Part shown: piece by piece, positions 1-8,084 of the stretch
How positions within the stretch are numbered: position 1 is the stretch's first letter
How the letters are laid out: each line of letters opens with the position of its first letter
NCBI GenBank assembly: GCA_934636105.1
Contig: CAKTZR010000002.1
Location: 233,143 to 297,142, forward strand
DNA from: an uncultured Clostridia bacterium
GTDB lineage: Bacteria > Bacillota > Clostridia > Christensenellales > Aristaeellaceae
DNA: 64,000 nt
Reading direction: 5' to 3'
Made by a program: the position numbers and the translations under genes
The notes under the pieces: generated by a model
Seen by the model: the letters and a program-made list of their open reading frames with translations, nothing else
The model's database searches: none
Told to the model about the DNA's origin: nothing

Positions 1-833
1 TTGAATTTTGAGCCGAACGACGGGCCGACCAGCACCGGCTTGCCCGCCTGCACCAGATGATTCACGATCAGATGGCCCTCCGTCACGTGATCGAGCGTGA
101 TATCCACGTCAAATTCCTTTGCGATGCGGATGGCCGTCAGGATGTCGTCCGCACGATGGGCATGCGCCTTGAGCGGAATCTCCTTTCGGATGACCGGAAG
201 CAGCGCCTCCAGCTGCATGTCAAACGGCCGGGTCTTGGTCTCGTCCTTCTCGGCTTCCTCCACTTCTTGGGCATAGCGCTTCGCCTTGAAAAGCATCCCG
301 CGCAGCGTCGCCGCAACAGCCATGCGCGTCACAGGTGCTTTGCGGCCGTTCTGGCCATACGCGCCCTTCGGATTCTCGCCGAAAGCAACCTTCATCGCCG
401 CCGGGTATTTGAGAATCATGTCATCCACGCAGTCGCCGTAGAGCTTCATCGCCACAAACGAGCCGCCCAGCACATTGGCCGAGCCGGGGCCCGTCACCGC
501 CGTCGTCACACCGCCGCCAAGCGCGTTGCCGAAGGCCTCGTCCATCGGATTAATGCCGTCGATGGCGCGGATTTCTGGCGTCACCGGGCTGGAATACTCG
601 TTGGTGTCGTTGCCCTCCCAGCGCGTCGCCTCCTCATGAATACCAATGTGGCAATGCGCGTCCACAAAGCCCGGCGTAATCATGCAGCCCGATGCGTCGA
701 TGATCTCCGTTCCCGCCGGAACGTCGAGGTTCTGCCCCACCGCGACGATCTTTCCGCCGTCGATGAGAATCTGTCCGTTTTGAATGTCGCCGTTTGTGAT
801 GGTCTTGATGAGACCGCCCTGAATGAGTTTCAT
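1..833 (-). CDS. Amidohydrolase, imidazolonepropionase-like (3' end outside window)
   Basis: Metal-dependent amidohydrolase of the HutI/COG1228 type; the substrate cannot be read from sequence. The visible 277 residues start MKLIQGGLIKTI after an AGGAGATAGAGAAC ribosome binding site. They show the usual small beta-sandwich opening, then the metal-binding TPGFVDAHCHIG motif near residue 55 and a KAHAHRADD histidine motif near residue 225. Family members are about 380 residues, so roughly 100 C-terminal residues lie outside the window. It starts 19 bases after the metallophosphoesterase gene and is probably the last visible gene of that operon. Family assignment is firm; function is inferred only at class level. 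Confidence 0.85.
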   Translation of the reverse strand, partial: MKLIQGGLIKTITNGDIQNGQILIDGGKIVAVGQNLDVPAGTEIIDASGCMITPGFVDAHCHIGIHEEATRWEGNDTNEYSSPVTPEIRAIDGINPMDEAFGNALGGGVTTAVTGPGSANVLGGSFVAMKLYGDCVDDMILKYPAAMKVAFGENPKGAYGQNGRKAPVTRMAVAATLRGMLFKAKRYAQEVEEAEKDETKTRPFDMQLEALLPVIRKEIPLKAHAHRADDILTAIRIAKEFDVDITLDHVTEGHLIVNHLVQAGKPVLVGPSFGSKF

Positions 834-852
834 GTTCTCTATCTCCTTTGCC

Positions 853-2052
853 TTATGGCTTAAAATGAATATCCACCACCGAAATATCCGCATCCGTGCC
901 GATGCGCATATCCGGCCCGTAAACGCCCACGCCGGAAGTGACGACGCTGGTCATATTGCCCACCCTTTTCAGCCCCGCCGGGTTTTCCCACGCGGTGCGG
1001 ATAGCGATGTTCAGCGGGAAGAACTGGCCGTCGTGCGTATGGCCGCAGAGCATCACGTCCACGCCCGCGTCGGCGTTCTGCCGTAAGAAGCGCGGCTCAT
1101 GCTCCAGCGAGATGATGAGCCTGCTCGTATCCAGCCCCGCCATCAGCTCCTCCAGGCTCTTGCGCTCGTGCGTGCCGTCGCCCGCGTTTTCGTAATCCTT
1201 GCGGCCAATGACATAGAAGCTGTCGTCAATCAGCCGGGCTTCGTCCTCCAGCATGATGATCCCGCTGTCGCGCACAAATTGCTCCATCTGTTCGCTTCGC
1301 TGCGTGTTTTCCAGCCGTTTGGTGCTGAAACCGCTGAACAGGCGCTCAGCCACGTCGTGATTGCCCCAGCAGGCATACACGCCCAACCTGCTTTTGAGCT
1401 GGCGGAGCGAGGCTTTCACGGCCTCCGGATCGTCAATGCCGTCCACCGTGTTGTCAAAAATATCGCCCGCAAAGAGGATGATATCCGCGTCCTGCGCATT
1501 GGCCTTTTCCACCATGTCCGCGATGCGTTCCGCGCCGACGCTGTATCCCAGATGCGTATCCGCGATGAGCACCACGCGCAGGCTGTCGCGTCCGCCGCCG
1601 TCCTTGGCCACATCCGCGTCATAGTGCTTCACCGTCAGTTCGGACGCGTGATGAATGCCCAAAATGCACGTCAGAATGATGCCGAACCAGACCACACCGC
1701 CGAAGATCAGCTTGGGGTTGCCCGTCCGCGCGGTAAGCTTTTCCGTTCGATGAAATCGTTTGGAGAGCCGCGCCAGCACCTCGATGATCGCATAGGCCGA
1801 AAACAGATAGATGAAAATGCCGTAAAAGCCGAAGGACACGCGCATAACCGCCTTGCGCAGCGCCCCTTCCGGCAGAATATAGCCCAATGGCATGCCCATC
1901 GCAAAGGCGGAATACACGCCCGCCGTCAGCAGCGAAACGAGCTTCGCCAGCCTTTCCGGCAGGTTGCGATGCAGAAAAATCGATGTGCGCGCGGCCACAT
2001 AGGCGTTGGCCGCCAGATAGGCCGCCAGCACAAAGAATGCGCTGATCCGCAT
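853..2052 (-). CDS. Membrane-anchored metallophosphoesterase (YkuE/YaeI-like)
   Basis: 399 residues. Four hydrophobic helices fill about residues 1-135, and a calcineurin-like phosphoesterase domain follows. The metal ligands are easily seen: DTHLG, GDIFDN, GNHD and GHTHDGQ in the canonical order. Related proteins hydrolyse phosphodiesters or lipid pyrophosphates at the membrane, but the substrate here is not known. The ATG overlaps the stop of the upstream DUF975-CmpB gene as TAATG, and the ribosome binding site GGAGG lies inside that gene. This indicates translational coupling and suggests that the two products act together in the envelope. Confidence 0.88.
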   Translation of the reverse strand: MRISAFFVLAAYLAANAYVAARTSIFLHRNLPERLAKLVSLLTAGVYSAFAMGMPLGYILPEGALRKAVMRVSFGFYGIFIYLFSAYAIIEVLARLSKRFHRTEKLTARTGNPKLIFGGVVWFGIILTCILGIHHASELTVKHYDADVAKDGGGRDSLRVVLIADTHLGYSVGAERIADMVEKANAQDADIILFAGDIFDNTVDGIDDPEAVKASLRQLKSRLGVYACWGNHDVAERLFSGFSTKRLENTQRSEQMEQFVRDSGIIMLEDEARLIDDSFYVIGRKDYENAGDGTHERKSLEELMAGLDTSRLIISLEHEPRFLRQNADAGVDVMLCGHTHDGQFFPLNIAIRTAWENPAGLKRVGNMTSVVTSGVGVYGPDMRIGTDADISVVDIHFKP

Positions 2053-3806
2053 TAAACAAATGCCTCCTCGGCGAGCTGCACGCGCGCGTCGTTCACCTTA
2101 TAAACGACTTCGTCCGTAATGCCTTCGCCCTCATTGGGATAGAAATGGGAATAGACCTGATCCACGCAGAACAGCGCGACCAGCGCGACGCACAGCCCGA
2201 TCAGCACGCTGCGCCTGACCTTGTGCAGCAGGTTGTCAAACGCCGGCGCAAGGCCGTAGACAATTGCCATGCCGCCCAAGCCGAAGACCAGCAGCCCCTC
2301 CGCGCAGATGCGCCCGTGCAGATTGAGGAAATAGCCTGCGTAATCCCACCAGCGGCGGTCGTATACGGTTTCCAGATAATACGCGGTGAAATACTCGACC
2401 ACGCCGCAGACGACAACCGTCGCGAGAAACTCCAGCCACGGCTTATCGCGCAGCTTGTAGAGCGCCAGCAGCACCAGCACGCCGCCCGTGCCATAAATCG
2501 GCAGCCACGGCCCATGGAGCACGCCGCGGTTGACGAACGTGCCCGCCGAAACCAGGTGCAGCACGACTTCCCAGCACCAGCCGATCATCGAAAGCAGGAA
2601 GAACATCAGCACCAGCGTCGTCACCGGATATTTGCGGGTGAACAGCGCCGGCTCGTGATCCTTGTGTTCGTATTGCAGCAGCGGGCTGAGCCGAATCGGA
2701 TAGGAAAGCCCCTGCTCACAGCGGCGCATGTAACGCAGGCGATATTCGCGATCCTGAATCTTTTCGCGCGCAACGTCCTGCGGGTTGACGAACAACGTCA
2801 CGCCCAAGTATTCGCCAAAGAAGCGGGAAACCTTGTTGCCGTAGACGCGCTCCGGCAGTTTCTCCACCGGCTTGCCCAAATCGTTGTACGCGCGGCGAAG
2901 CGTTTTCGCGCTCGCTTTTTCAAACAGATACGTGTCGCGAAGCGCTTCGGCTTCGCCCTCCGCTTTCACCTGCGCGCGCACGCTGGCGTAAAACTCGCAG
3001 CGGACGGCGCTCAAATAGGCGCTGGAATAGAACAGACTGCTCAAGCCGAGCGTCGCCAGGCTCAAAATGTGCCACGGCACGAAGGAAAGCTCCATCAAGA
3101 AGCACTCCCACTTGTGGCCGTTCATCATTTTGCGGGAAAGCGCAATCGCGTCCTTTCCCTTCATCGTCGGGTTTTCCGCCAGAATGAAGCCGCAGAGATA
3201 ATACGAAAACGTCTTGATAACGCCGCCGACAATCGTTAGCCACCACAGGCCGCGCTGAACGGAGACGCGCAGCAGCGCCAGCGACGTATGCCTCCAGCAG
3301 CGCGCGCTGTGCAGATAGAGCGCGCGATACGGCGGCACTTCCTCATAGACACGCATCTCCATAAACAGGCGGCGCAGGACGACGACAAACGTGTTCGTGA
3401 CCAGCACCCAATACACCACCGAAACTGCGCTGCTCACCGCAATGGCGATCGTCTGCCCCCACTCGCTCGACCCCGCCAGCGACAGGATCGTGTTGTTCAC
3501 GATATCCTGAAGCGAGCCGTCGGCGATTTTGTTGACCGCCATCGCGAACACGCCGCGGCTGTTGGCCTCCGCGCCCGGGCGGCCGAAGGACGCGAGGAAA
3601 CCCGAAATCACGTCCCACTTCTGCCGGGTCAGATGCAGGCTTTCCAGCGACCCGGTGAACTCCGTACCCAAAAACGCCGCAACCAGACAGACGATCACCG
3701 CCATCCAGTAATGGCTGAAAACGGTCTTTCTGCCCGCGCGTTTCCAATTTCTTCGAGCCTGCGTGCCAAAGCGCGCATAGACCTTTTCGGTTTTCTTCCG
3801 CTCCAT
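2052..3806 (-). CDS. Polytopic membrane protein: DUF975 domain fused to ABC-transporter type IV (CmpB-like) domain
   Basis: About 584 residues. The first ~290 resemble DUF975/YciC-like membrane proteins, with a basic N-terminus, a helix near residues 30-50, and the section with DAIALSRKMMNGHKW and SLATLGLSSLFYSSAY. The last ~200 residues match the CmpB-type putative transporter domain (GVLHGPWLPIYGTGG, then a helix pair with TAYYLE). Both families usually occur as separate proteins, so the fusion is notable. I chose the second ATG because GGGGAG sits 8 bases upstream of it but abuts the first. A TATAAT promoter lies upstream. Function unknown; membrane or envelope role by inference. Confidence 0.8.
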   Translation of the reverse strand: MERKKTEKVYARFGTQARRNWKRAGRKTVFSHYWMAVIVCLVAAFLGTEFTGSLESLHLTRQKWDVISGFLASFGRPGAEANSRGVFAMAVNKIADGSLQDIVNNTILSLAGSSEWGQTIAIAVSSAVSVVYWVLVTNTFVVVLRRLFMEMRVYEEVPPYRALYLHSARCWRHTSLALLRVSVQRGLWWLTIVGGVIKTFSYYLCGFILAENPTMKGKDAIALSRKMMNGHKWECFLMELSFVPWHILSLATLGLSSLFYSSAYLSAVRCEFYASVRAQVKAEGEAEALRDTYLFEKASAKTLRRAYNDLGKPVEKLPERVYGNKVSRFFGEYLGVTLFVNPQDVAREKIQDREYRLRYMRRCEQGLSYPIRLSPLLQYEHKDHEPALFTRKYPVTTLVLMFFLLSMIGWCWEVVLHLVSAGTFVNRGVLHGPWLPIYGTGGVLVLLALYKLRDKPWLEFLATVVVCGVVEYFTAYYLETVYDRRWWDYAGYFLNLHGRICAEGLLVFGLGGMAIVYGLAPAFDNLLHKVRRSVLIGLCVALVALFCVDQVYSHFYPNEGEGITDEVVYKVNDARVQLAEEAFV

Positions 3807-3838
3807 ACCCATCTCTCCCCTGTTAGTATACAGAAAAC

Positions 3839-3866
3839 ATTATACCATAAAAAGCCGATTGCACAA
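3839..3866 (-). promoter_or_regulatory. Promoter for the DUF975-CmpB/metallophosphoesterase operon
   Basis: Minus strand: TTGTGC, 16-base spacer, perfect TATAAT, ending about 30 bases before the start codon. The -35 is weak; the -10 is convincing. Confidence 0.6.
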
Positions 3867-3901
3867 CCGGAAAGTCGATTGCCGCGATATCTGCCGAACG
3901 A

Positions 3902-3930
3902 TTTACTTTTCCATGTCCGCATGGTATAAT
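3902..3930 (+). promoter_or_regulatory. Promoter for the methyltransferase
   Basis: TTTACT, 17-base spacer, TATAAT, 35 bases before the start codon. Divergent from the operon promoter on the other strand. Confidence 0.65.
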
Positions 3931-3965
3931 CAGCTCAATCAATCCAAATCGGAGGAAGATGCACG

Positions 3966-4619
3966 ATGGCCGATAAAATACAAAACGCTTACGAATCCTC
4001 CAAAAACATCTATGACGATGTGCTCACGCAGGGAAACCTTTTCAGCAGGCTGTACATCAAGCTGTTTTGGAGCGGCACGGCTGACAAGGATATCGCGCGA
4101 AAGGTTCTATCCTATATTCCCGATGATTTTTCGGGTGCGCTTCTGGATGTTCCGGTCGGAACGGCGGTGTTCACGACGCGCAAATGGGCGGCTTTAAAAA
4201 ACGCCCGCATCACCTGTCTGGATTACAGCGCGGACATGCTTGAGCAGGCCCGGAAAAGGCTCGACGGCCATGCGCATATCCAGTGCATGCAGGGCGACGT
4301 GGGCAATCTGCCGATGGGCGACGAATCCTTTGATATCGTCGTCAGCATGAACGGTTTCCACGCCTTCCCCGATAAGCAGAAGGCCTTCGCCGAAACCTGG
4401 CGGGTTTTGAAAACCGGCGGCGATTTCATCGCCTGCTTCTATATCAGAGGAAAAAACAAAAGGACGGACTGGCTCGTGAAGCGCATTCTGGCTAAGAAAG
4501 GCTGGTTCACCCCGCCCTTCCAGACTGAGGAAGAATTGAGCGCCTGCTTGAGTAAGCTGTATCGAAAAATCGACCTCCATGTGGATGGCTCGATGGTCTA
4601 TTTCCACTGCGTCAAGTAA
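3966..4619 (+). CDS. Class I SAM-dependent methyltransferase
   Basis: 217 residues with a Methyltransf_11-like fold. Motif I is the slightly divergent LLDVPVGTAVFT near residue 57. It is followed by an acidic strand-2 end (CLDYSADML), the motif around GDVGNLPMGDESFDIVVS near residue 120, and the post-motif LKTGGDFIACFY. The substrate is unknown; related Clostridia proteins are annotated as UbiE/COQ5-like. GGAGG lies 9 bases before the ATG. The gene is monocistronic with its own promoter and a shared bidirectional terminator downstream. Confidence 0.85.
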   Translation: MADKIQNAYESSKNIYDDVLTQGNLFSRLYIKLFWSGTADKDIARKVLSYIPDDFSGALLDVPVGTAVFTTRKWAALKNARITCLDYSADMLEQARKRLDGHAHIQCMQGDVGNLPMGDESFDIVVSMNGFHAFPDKQKAFAETWRVLKTGGDFIACFYIRGKNKRTDWLVKRILAKKGWFTPPFQTEEELSACLSKLYRKIDLHVDGSMVYFHCVK

Positions 4620-4639
4620 ACAAAGCCGCACACAAAAGA

Positions 4640-4680
4640 ACCGACGCTGCAGGGCATCTGCCCGAAGCGTCGGTCCTTTT
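4640..4680. terminator. Bidirectional intrinsic terminator
   Basis: The 9-bp stem ACCGACGCT/AGCGTCGGT encloses a second small stem GGGC-ATCT-GCCC and is followed by CCTTTT on the plus strand. It sits between convergent genes, so it can serve both. Confidence 0.75.
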
Positions 4681-4699
4681 CATTTAGATGAGGATTCGA

Positions 4700-6235
4700 T
4701 TACTCCGCTTCCGCCAGCGACGGCACGAAGTTATTCCACGTGTTGAACTCGCCGCGGCTGCTGTTGTAGCGCTGGGTGCTGGTGTTGGTAATCATGTACC
4801 AGGTCAGCTCGTCATACATCGTGTCGCAGTCGGCCAGCGCCTTTTCCTGCTTCTCCACGGTGTAATTCGTCAGATATTCGGCTGCCTTCGCCGGGTCTTC
4901 CGCATAGAGCTTCGCTGTTTCGGCCAGCACAGCCGGATATTCCTCGACCAGCGCATCTTCAACGGACTTCCAGTAGGCGCGCACGCCGGTGCCGTAGTGC
5001 TCGCGATCCTGCTCGCTCAAGGCGCACAGGCGCTTGAAGTGGGTATGCGCATAGCTCAAATCGTAACCATAGCTGTCGGAGGTGAAGCCTTCCGGCGTAT
5101 GGTCAAACATTTCGGCCACATCGGTGACAAGGTTGGAAAGCGGCAGATAGACGGAATGCTCCGCATTGGCGAGCGTCGTCCACGTCACGGCGGACATCGC
5201 GGCGGGCAGGTCGTCATAAATCTCGATGGCCGAGCAGTTCACCTGGCGCTCGATGCCGATAACGCGGATATCGGGGCGGCCGGTCTCCTCCGGATCCCAC
5301 TCGGTGCCCTCGAAGCGGGAACGGGTCAGCTCGAAGATATCCTGAAGCGTCACTTTTTCATCCGGCTGATAGAACAGCGGATAGCGGGTCGTCATCGCGT
5401 AATCGCCCGCGGTGGACGGCGCCAGCAGCTCGTGGCCGTACCACGTGCGGCGGTTGGAACCCGCATTCAGGTTGCGCGCGCCGACATAGGTCGCGAACAG
5501 ATCGACATTGCCCGCGTCATCCAGCACGGTCAGGCCCGCGGCCTCCGGCACGGAGAACAGCCCCTCGGAATGCAGCAGGCTCTCGCCTTCCACATAATCC
5601 GCAACGGAGCCAAGCATGCACTCATTGCCGAACACGGCGACCGCGTCCTCCGGCATCTTCACTGCCACCCACTGATGGCCGGAATAGCTTTCCAGATACC
5701 AGGCTTCCTGCTGGTCGGCGATCATGAACGTGTTGGATTCAGAGCTGCCGTAAGTCTCCATGATCTTGCCGTAGTTTTCCACCGCTTCGCGCGCCGTGGA
5801 GGAAACCGCGGCGATGTAGCCGCTGATCCACGTTTCGGATGCGCCGTCCTCCACATACGGATCGGCGGCCATCATCGCGTCGCTGATGTAGGTCGTCACC
5901 GAGCCGGTCATGGTCACGCCCATCTCGTTGGCGACGGCGTTATCCCACAAGCCTTCGATGAACGGCGTGGAGGTATACTGATAGGTAACGTCCGGCAGCG
6001 GCACTTCGTTCGCGCCGACGGTCACGGTGCGGCCCGGCTCCTCGCTGTGCGGATAGACGACCTGCTTCGCCTGCGCGCTGTTCCACGCATCGACGGTGTG
6101 ACCGATGATGGTGTGGCCGCTGGCGCTCGCCTGCTTGCCGACGTAGTAGCCCGTGCAGGCCAGCGCGCCCGTGCTGGACAGGGTCAGGGCGGCAGTCACC
6201 GCAAGGCAGGCTGCGCGCTTGAAGAAGTTGTTCAT
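4700..6235 (-). CDS. Secreted C69-family dipeptidase (PepD-like)
   Basis: 511 residues. A Sec signal peptide (MNNFFKR, hydrophobic core, GALA) is followed at once by Cys27 (ACTGYYVG). C69 enzymes are N-terminal nucleophile hydrolases that use a cysteine as first residue, so signal peptidase cleavage would itself expose the nucleophile. The body has family features such as ETWISGYIAAVSS, DQQEAWYLESYSGHQW and RRTWYGHELLAPS. It probably releases dipeptides outside the cell membrane. I start at the ATG 8 bases after GGAGG; an earlier in-frame ATG is too close to that site. It has its own promoter and converges on the methyltransferase gene. Confidence 0.88.
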   Translation of the reverse strand: MNNFFKRAACLAVTAALTLSSTGALACTGYYVGKQASASGHTIIGHTVDAWNSAQAKQVVYPHSEEPGRTVTVGANEVPLPDVTYQYTSTPFIEGLWDNAVANEMGVTMTGSVTTYISDAMMAADPYVEDGASETWISGYIAAVSSTAREAVENYGKIMETYGSSESNTFMIADQQEAWYLESYSGHQWVAVKMPEDAVAVFGNECMLGSVADYVEGESLLHSEGLFSVPEAAGLTVLDDAGNVDLFATYVGARNLNAGSNRRTWYGHELLAPSTAGDYAMTTRYPLFYQPDEKVTLQDIFELTRSRFEGTEWDPEETGRPDIRVIGIERQVNCSAIEIYDDLPAAMSAVTWTTLANAEHSVYLPLSNLVTDVAEMFDHTPEGFTSDSYGYDLSYAHTHFKRLCALSEQDREHYGTGVRAYWKSVEDALVEEYPAVLAETAKLYAEDPAKAAEYLTNYTVEKQEKALADCDTMYDELTWYMITNTSTQRYNSSRGEFNTWNNFVPSLAEAE

Positions 6236-6322
6236 GGTCATTTCCTCCATATGACGATTTGTCACTTTTTATCCAGCCGTCTCTTTCAAACAGATTCGGC
6301 CCGGTTGAAAGGATTTGCGCCT

Positions 6323-6351
6323 ATTATACGACCAGCTTTTACCTTTTTCAA
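6323..6351 (-). promoter_or_regulatory. Promoter of the C69 dipeptidase gene
   Basis: Minus strand: TTGAAA, 17-base spacer, TATAAT, about 85 bases before the start codon. Confidence 0.75.
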
Positions 6352-6377
6352 GCTTTTTCGTATTTTTATGCGTGAAA

Positions 6378-6415
6378 GAAATCTTTTCCCACTTCATTCA
6401 TAGGGAAAAGATTTC
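6378..6415. promoter_or_regulatory. Perfect 13-bp inverted repeat upstream of the C69 promoter
   Basis: GAAATCTTTTCCC and its exact complement are separated by 12 bases, centred about 48 bases upstream of the -35 of the C69 gene. It has no T-tract placed for termination on the minus strand, so an operator or activator site is possible. Confidence 0.4.
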
Positions 6416-6510
6416 ACTTTGTCTGTCATTTTGCCCATCATTGCAGTTGTCATTTTGTAAATGTCAAAATTAGACAAAAGCTGAAGACATGCAGACGTGA
6501 AGAGGGCAAA

Positions 6511-6549
6511 ATAAAAAATCCTCCCAACCGCTTCGGAAGGAAGGATTAT
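6511..6549 (-). terminator. Intrinsic terminator of the M18 aminopeptidase gene
   Basis: Minus strand: AATCCTTCC, 13-base loop, GGGAGGATT followed by TTTTATTTT. One G-U pair in a 9-bp stem. Confidence 0.75.
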
Positions 6550-6568
6550 AAAGCCGTCGCGTTTCGTT

Positions 6569-6591
6569 GTAGGGGCGCGCATTGCGCGTCC
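6569..6591. repeat. GC-rich palindromic repeat, copy 1
   Basis: The core is GTAGGGGCGCGCATTGCGCG. The same core recurs at 18405-18427 and, inverted, at 50971-50991, each time just outside a gene end. Confidence 0.6.
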
Positions 6592-6619
6592 GTTTATTTC
6601 ACCAAAGAGCTGCGTGCGC

Positions 6620-8011
6620 TTAATCCACCGGCTTCGCGCCCTTGAGGAACGCGCAGTAGCAGCGGTAGCCCTCGTACAGATCGACCTTGCTGATGATTTC
6701 ATACGGCGCGTGCATGCTGAGCACCGCAATGCCGGAATCGATCACGTTCATGCCGTACTTGGCGCAGAGGTAGGCGATCGTTCCGCCGCCGCCGAGATCG
6801 ACGCGGCCCAGCTCTGCCGTCTGAAACGCCACGCCCGCGTCATCCATGATTTTGCGCAGGCTCGCCATGAACTCCGGGTTCGCGTCGTTGCTGCCGGACT
6901 TGCCGCGGCTGCCGGTGAACTTGTTGAAGCAGATGCCGCGGCCGAGGAACGCGCTGTTCTTCTTTTCAAACGCGCTGGCGAAGTTCGGATCGTAACCCGC
7001 GCTCACGTCGCTGGAGAGCATGCGGCTGTTGCGCAGGCAGCGGCGCACGGCCAGCTCGCAATAATCCGCCGTGCAGGCATACAGTTCGGCGACGGTGTTT
7101 TCCAGATAGTGCGAAGCCATGCCCGTCGCGCCGACGCTGCCGATCTCCTCCTTATCGGTGATGATGCAGCAGAGCGTGTAATCCGGCGTGCCCTCGTAAT
7201 CGAGCACCGCCATCATGGAAGGATAGGCGCACACGCGGTCGTCGTGGCCATAGCCCAGAATCATGCTGCGGTCAAAGCCCATGTCGCGCGCCTTGCCCGC
7301 CGGAACGATTTCCAGCTCGGCGGAGAGGAAATCCTCCTCCTCCACGCCGTACTTCGCGTCCAGCAGCTTGAGCACGTTGGCCTTCACCGCGTCCTTCTCC
7401 TCGCCCGCCAGCGGACGGCCGCCAACGATGAGGTTCAGCGCTTCGCCCTCGACCACGTCCTTCGCGTTCTTGGCCATCTGCTCCTGCGCGAGGTGAATCA
7501 GCAGGTCGGAGATGCAGAACACCGGATCGTTTTCGTCCTCGCCGATGTTGACAAGCACCTTTTCGCCGTTCTTCTTGATGATGACGCCGTGCAGCGCCAG
7601 CGGCATGGCGACCCACTGATATTTCTTGATGCCGCCGTAATAATGCGTATCCAGATACGCCAGGTCGGTATCCTCATACAGCGGATTCTGTTTCACGTCG
7701 ATGCGCGGGGAATCGATGTGCGCGCCGAGGATGTTCATGCCCTCCTCCAGCGGCTTTTCGCCCAGCACAAAGAGCATGAAGCTCTTGCCCATCCAGTTGA
7801 CATAGACGCGCGCGCCCGCCTCAAGTTTCTTGCCCTCGCGAATCACCGCGTTCAAATCCTCAAAGCCGTGCGCCTTGGCCAGCTTCTCGCCATAGGCTAC
7901 GCATTCGCGCTCCGTCTTGCCGTTGTTGATGAAATCGCAATAGGCCTTGGCGAAGGCTTCCACCTTGCTGTCGTCCTCGGCATACGCCGCCCACGCATTC
8001 TTTCTTTCCAT
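6620..8011 (-). CDS. M18-family aminopeptidase (ApeA-like)
   Basis: 463 residues, the normal length for cytosolic M18 zinc aminopeptidases. Metal and catalytic motifs are present: GAHIDSPRID (first His-Asp ligands), DKEEIGSVGATGM (catalytic and ligand acids), GYGHDDRVCAYPSMMAVLDY, and a late SMHAPYEIISK histidine motif. M18 enzymes remove N-terminal, often acidic, residues from peptides. The secreted C69 dipeptidase next door suggests a shared role in peptide use, although each gene has its own promoter. Confidence 0.9.
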   Translation of the reverse strand: MERKNAWAAYAEDDSKVEAFAKAYCDFINNGKTERECVAYGEKLAKAHGFEDLNAVIREGKKLEAGARVYVNWMGKSFMLFVLGEKPLEEGMNILGAHIDSPRIDVKQNPLYEDTDLAYLDTHYYGGIKKYQWVAMPLALHGVIIKKNGEKVLVNIGEDENDPVFCISDLLIHLAQEQMAKNAKDVVEGEALNLIVGGRPLAGEEKDAVKANVLKLLDAKYGVEEEDFLSAELEIVPAGKARDMGFDRSMILGYGHDDRVCAYPSMMAVLDYEGTPDYTLCCIITDKEEIGSVGATGMASHYLENTVAELYACTADYCELAVRRCLRNSRMLSSDVSAGYDPNFASAFEKKNSAFLGRGICFNKFTGSRGKSGSNDANPEFMASLRKIMDDAGVAFQTAELGRVDLGGGGTIAYLCAKYGMNVIDSGIAVLSMHAPYEIISKVDLYEGYRCYCAFLKGAKPVD

Positions 8012-8055
8012 GGTATTTCCTCTTTCCGCCCCGCATGGAGCCGATATTCCTGTTT

Positions 8056-8084
8056 ATTATAGATGATGCCGGGTCATTTGGCAA
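8056..8084 (-). promoter_or_regulatory. Promoter of the M18 aminopeptidase gene
   Basis: Minus strand: TTGCCA, 17-base spacer, TATAAT. The -35 overlaps the 3' end of the DUF2974 gene. Confidence 0.7.

Larger units (their letters stand above)
6236..6619. other. 384-base intergenic region: promoter, inverted repeat, terminator, GC-rich repeat
   Basis: No gene is seen. Reading along the minus strand, it holds a GC-rich palindromic repeat (6569-6591), the terminator of the M18 peptidase gene (6511-6549), a perfect 13-bp inverted repeat (6378-6415), the C69 peptidase promoter (6323-6351) and its leader. Confidence 0.7.
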
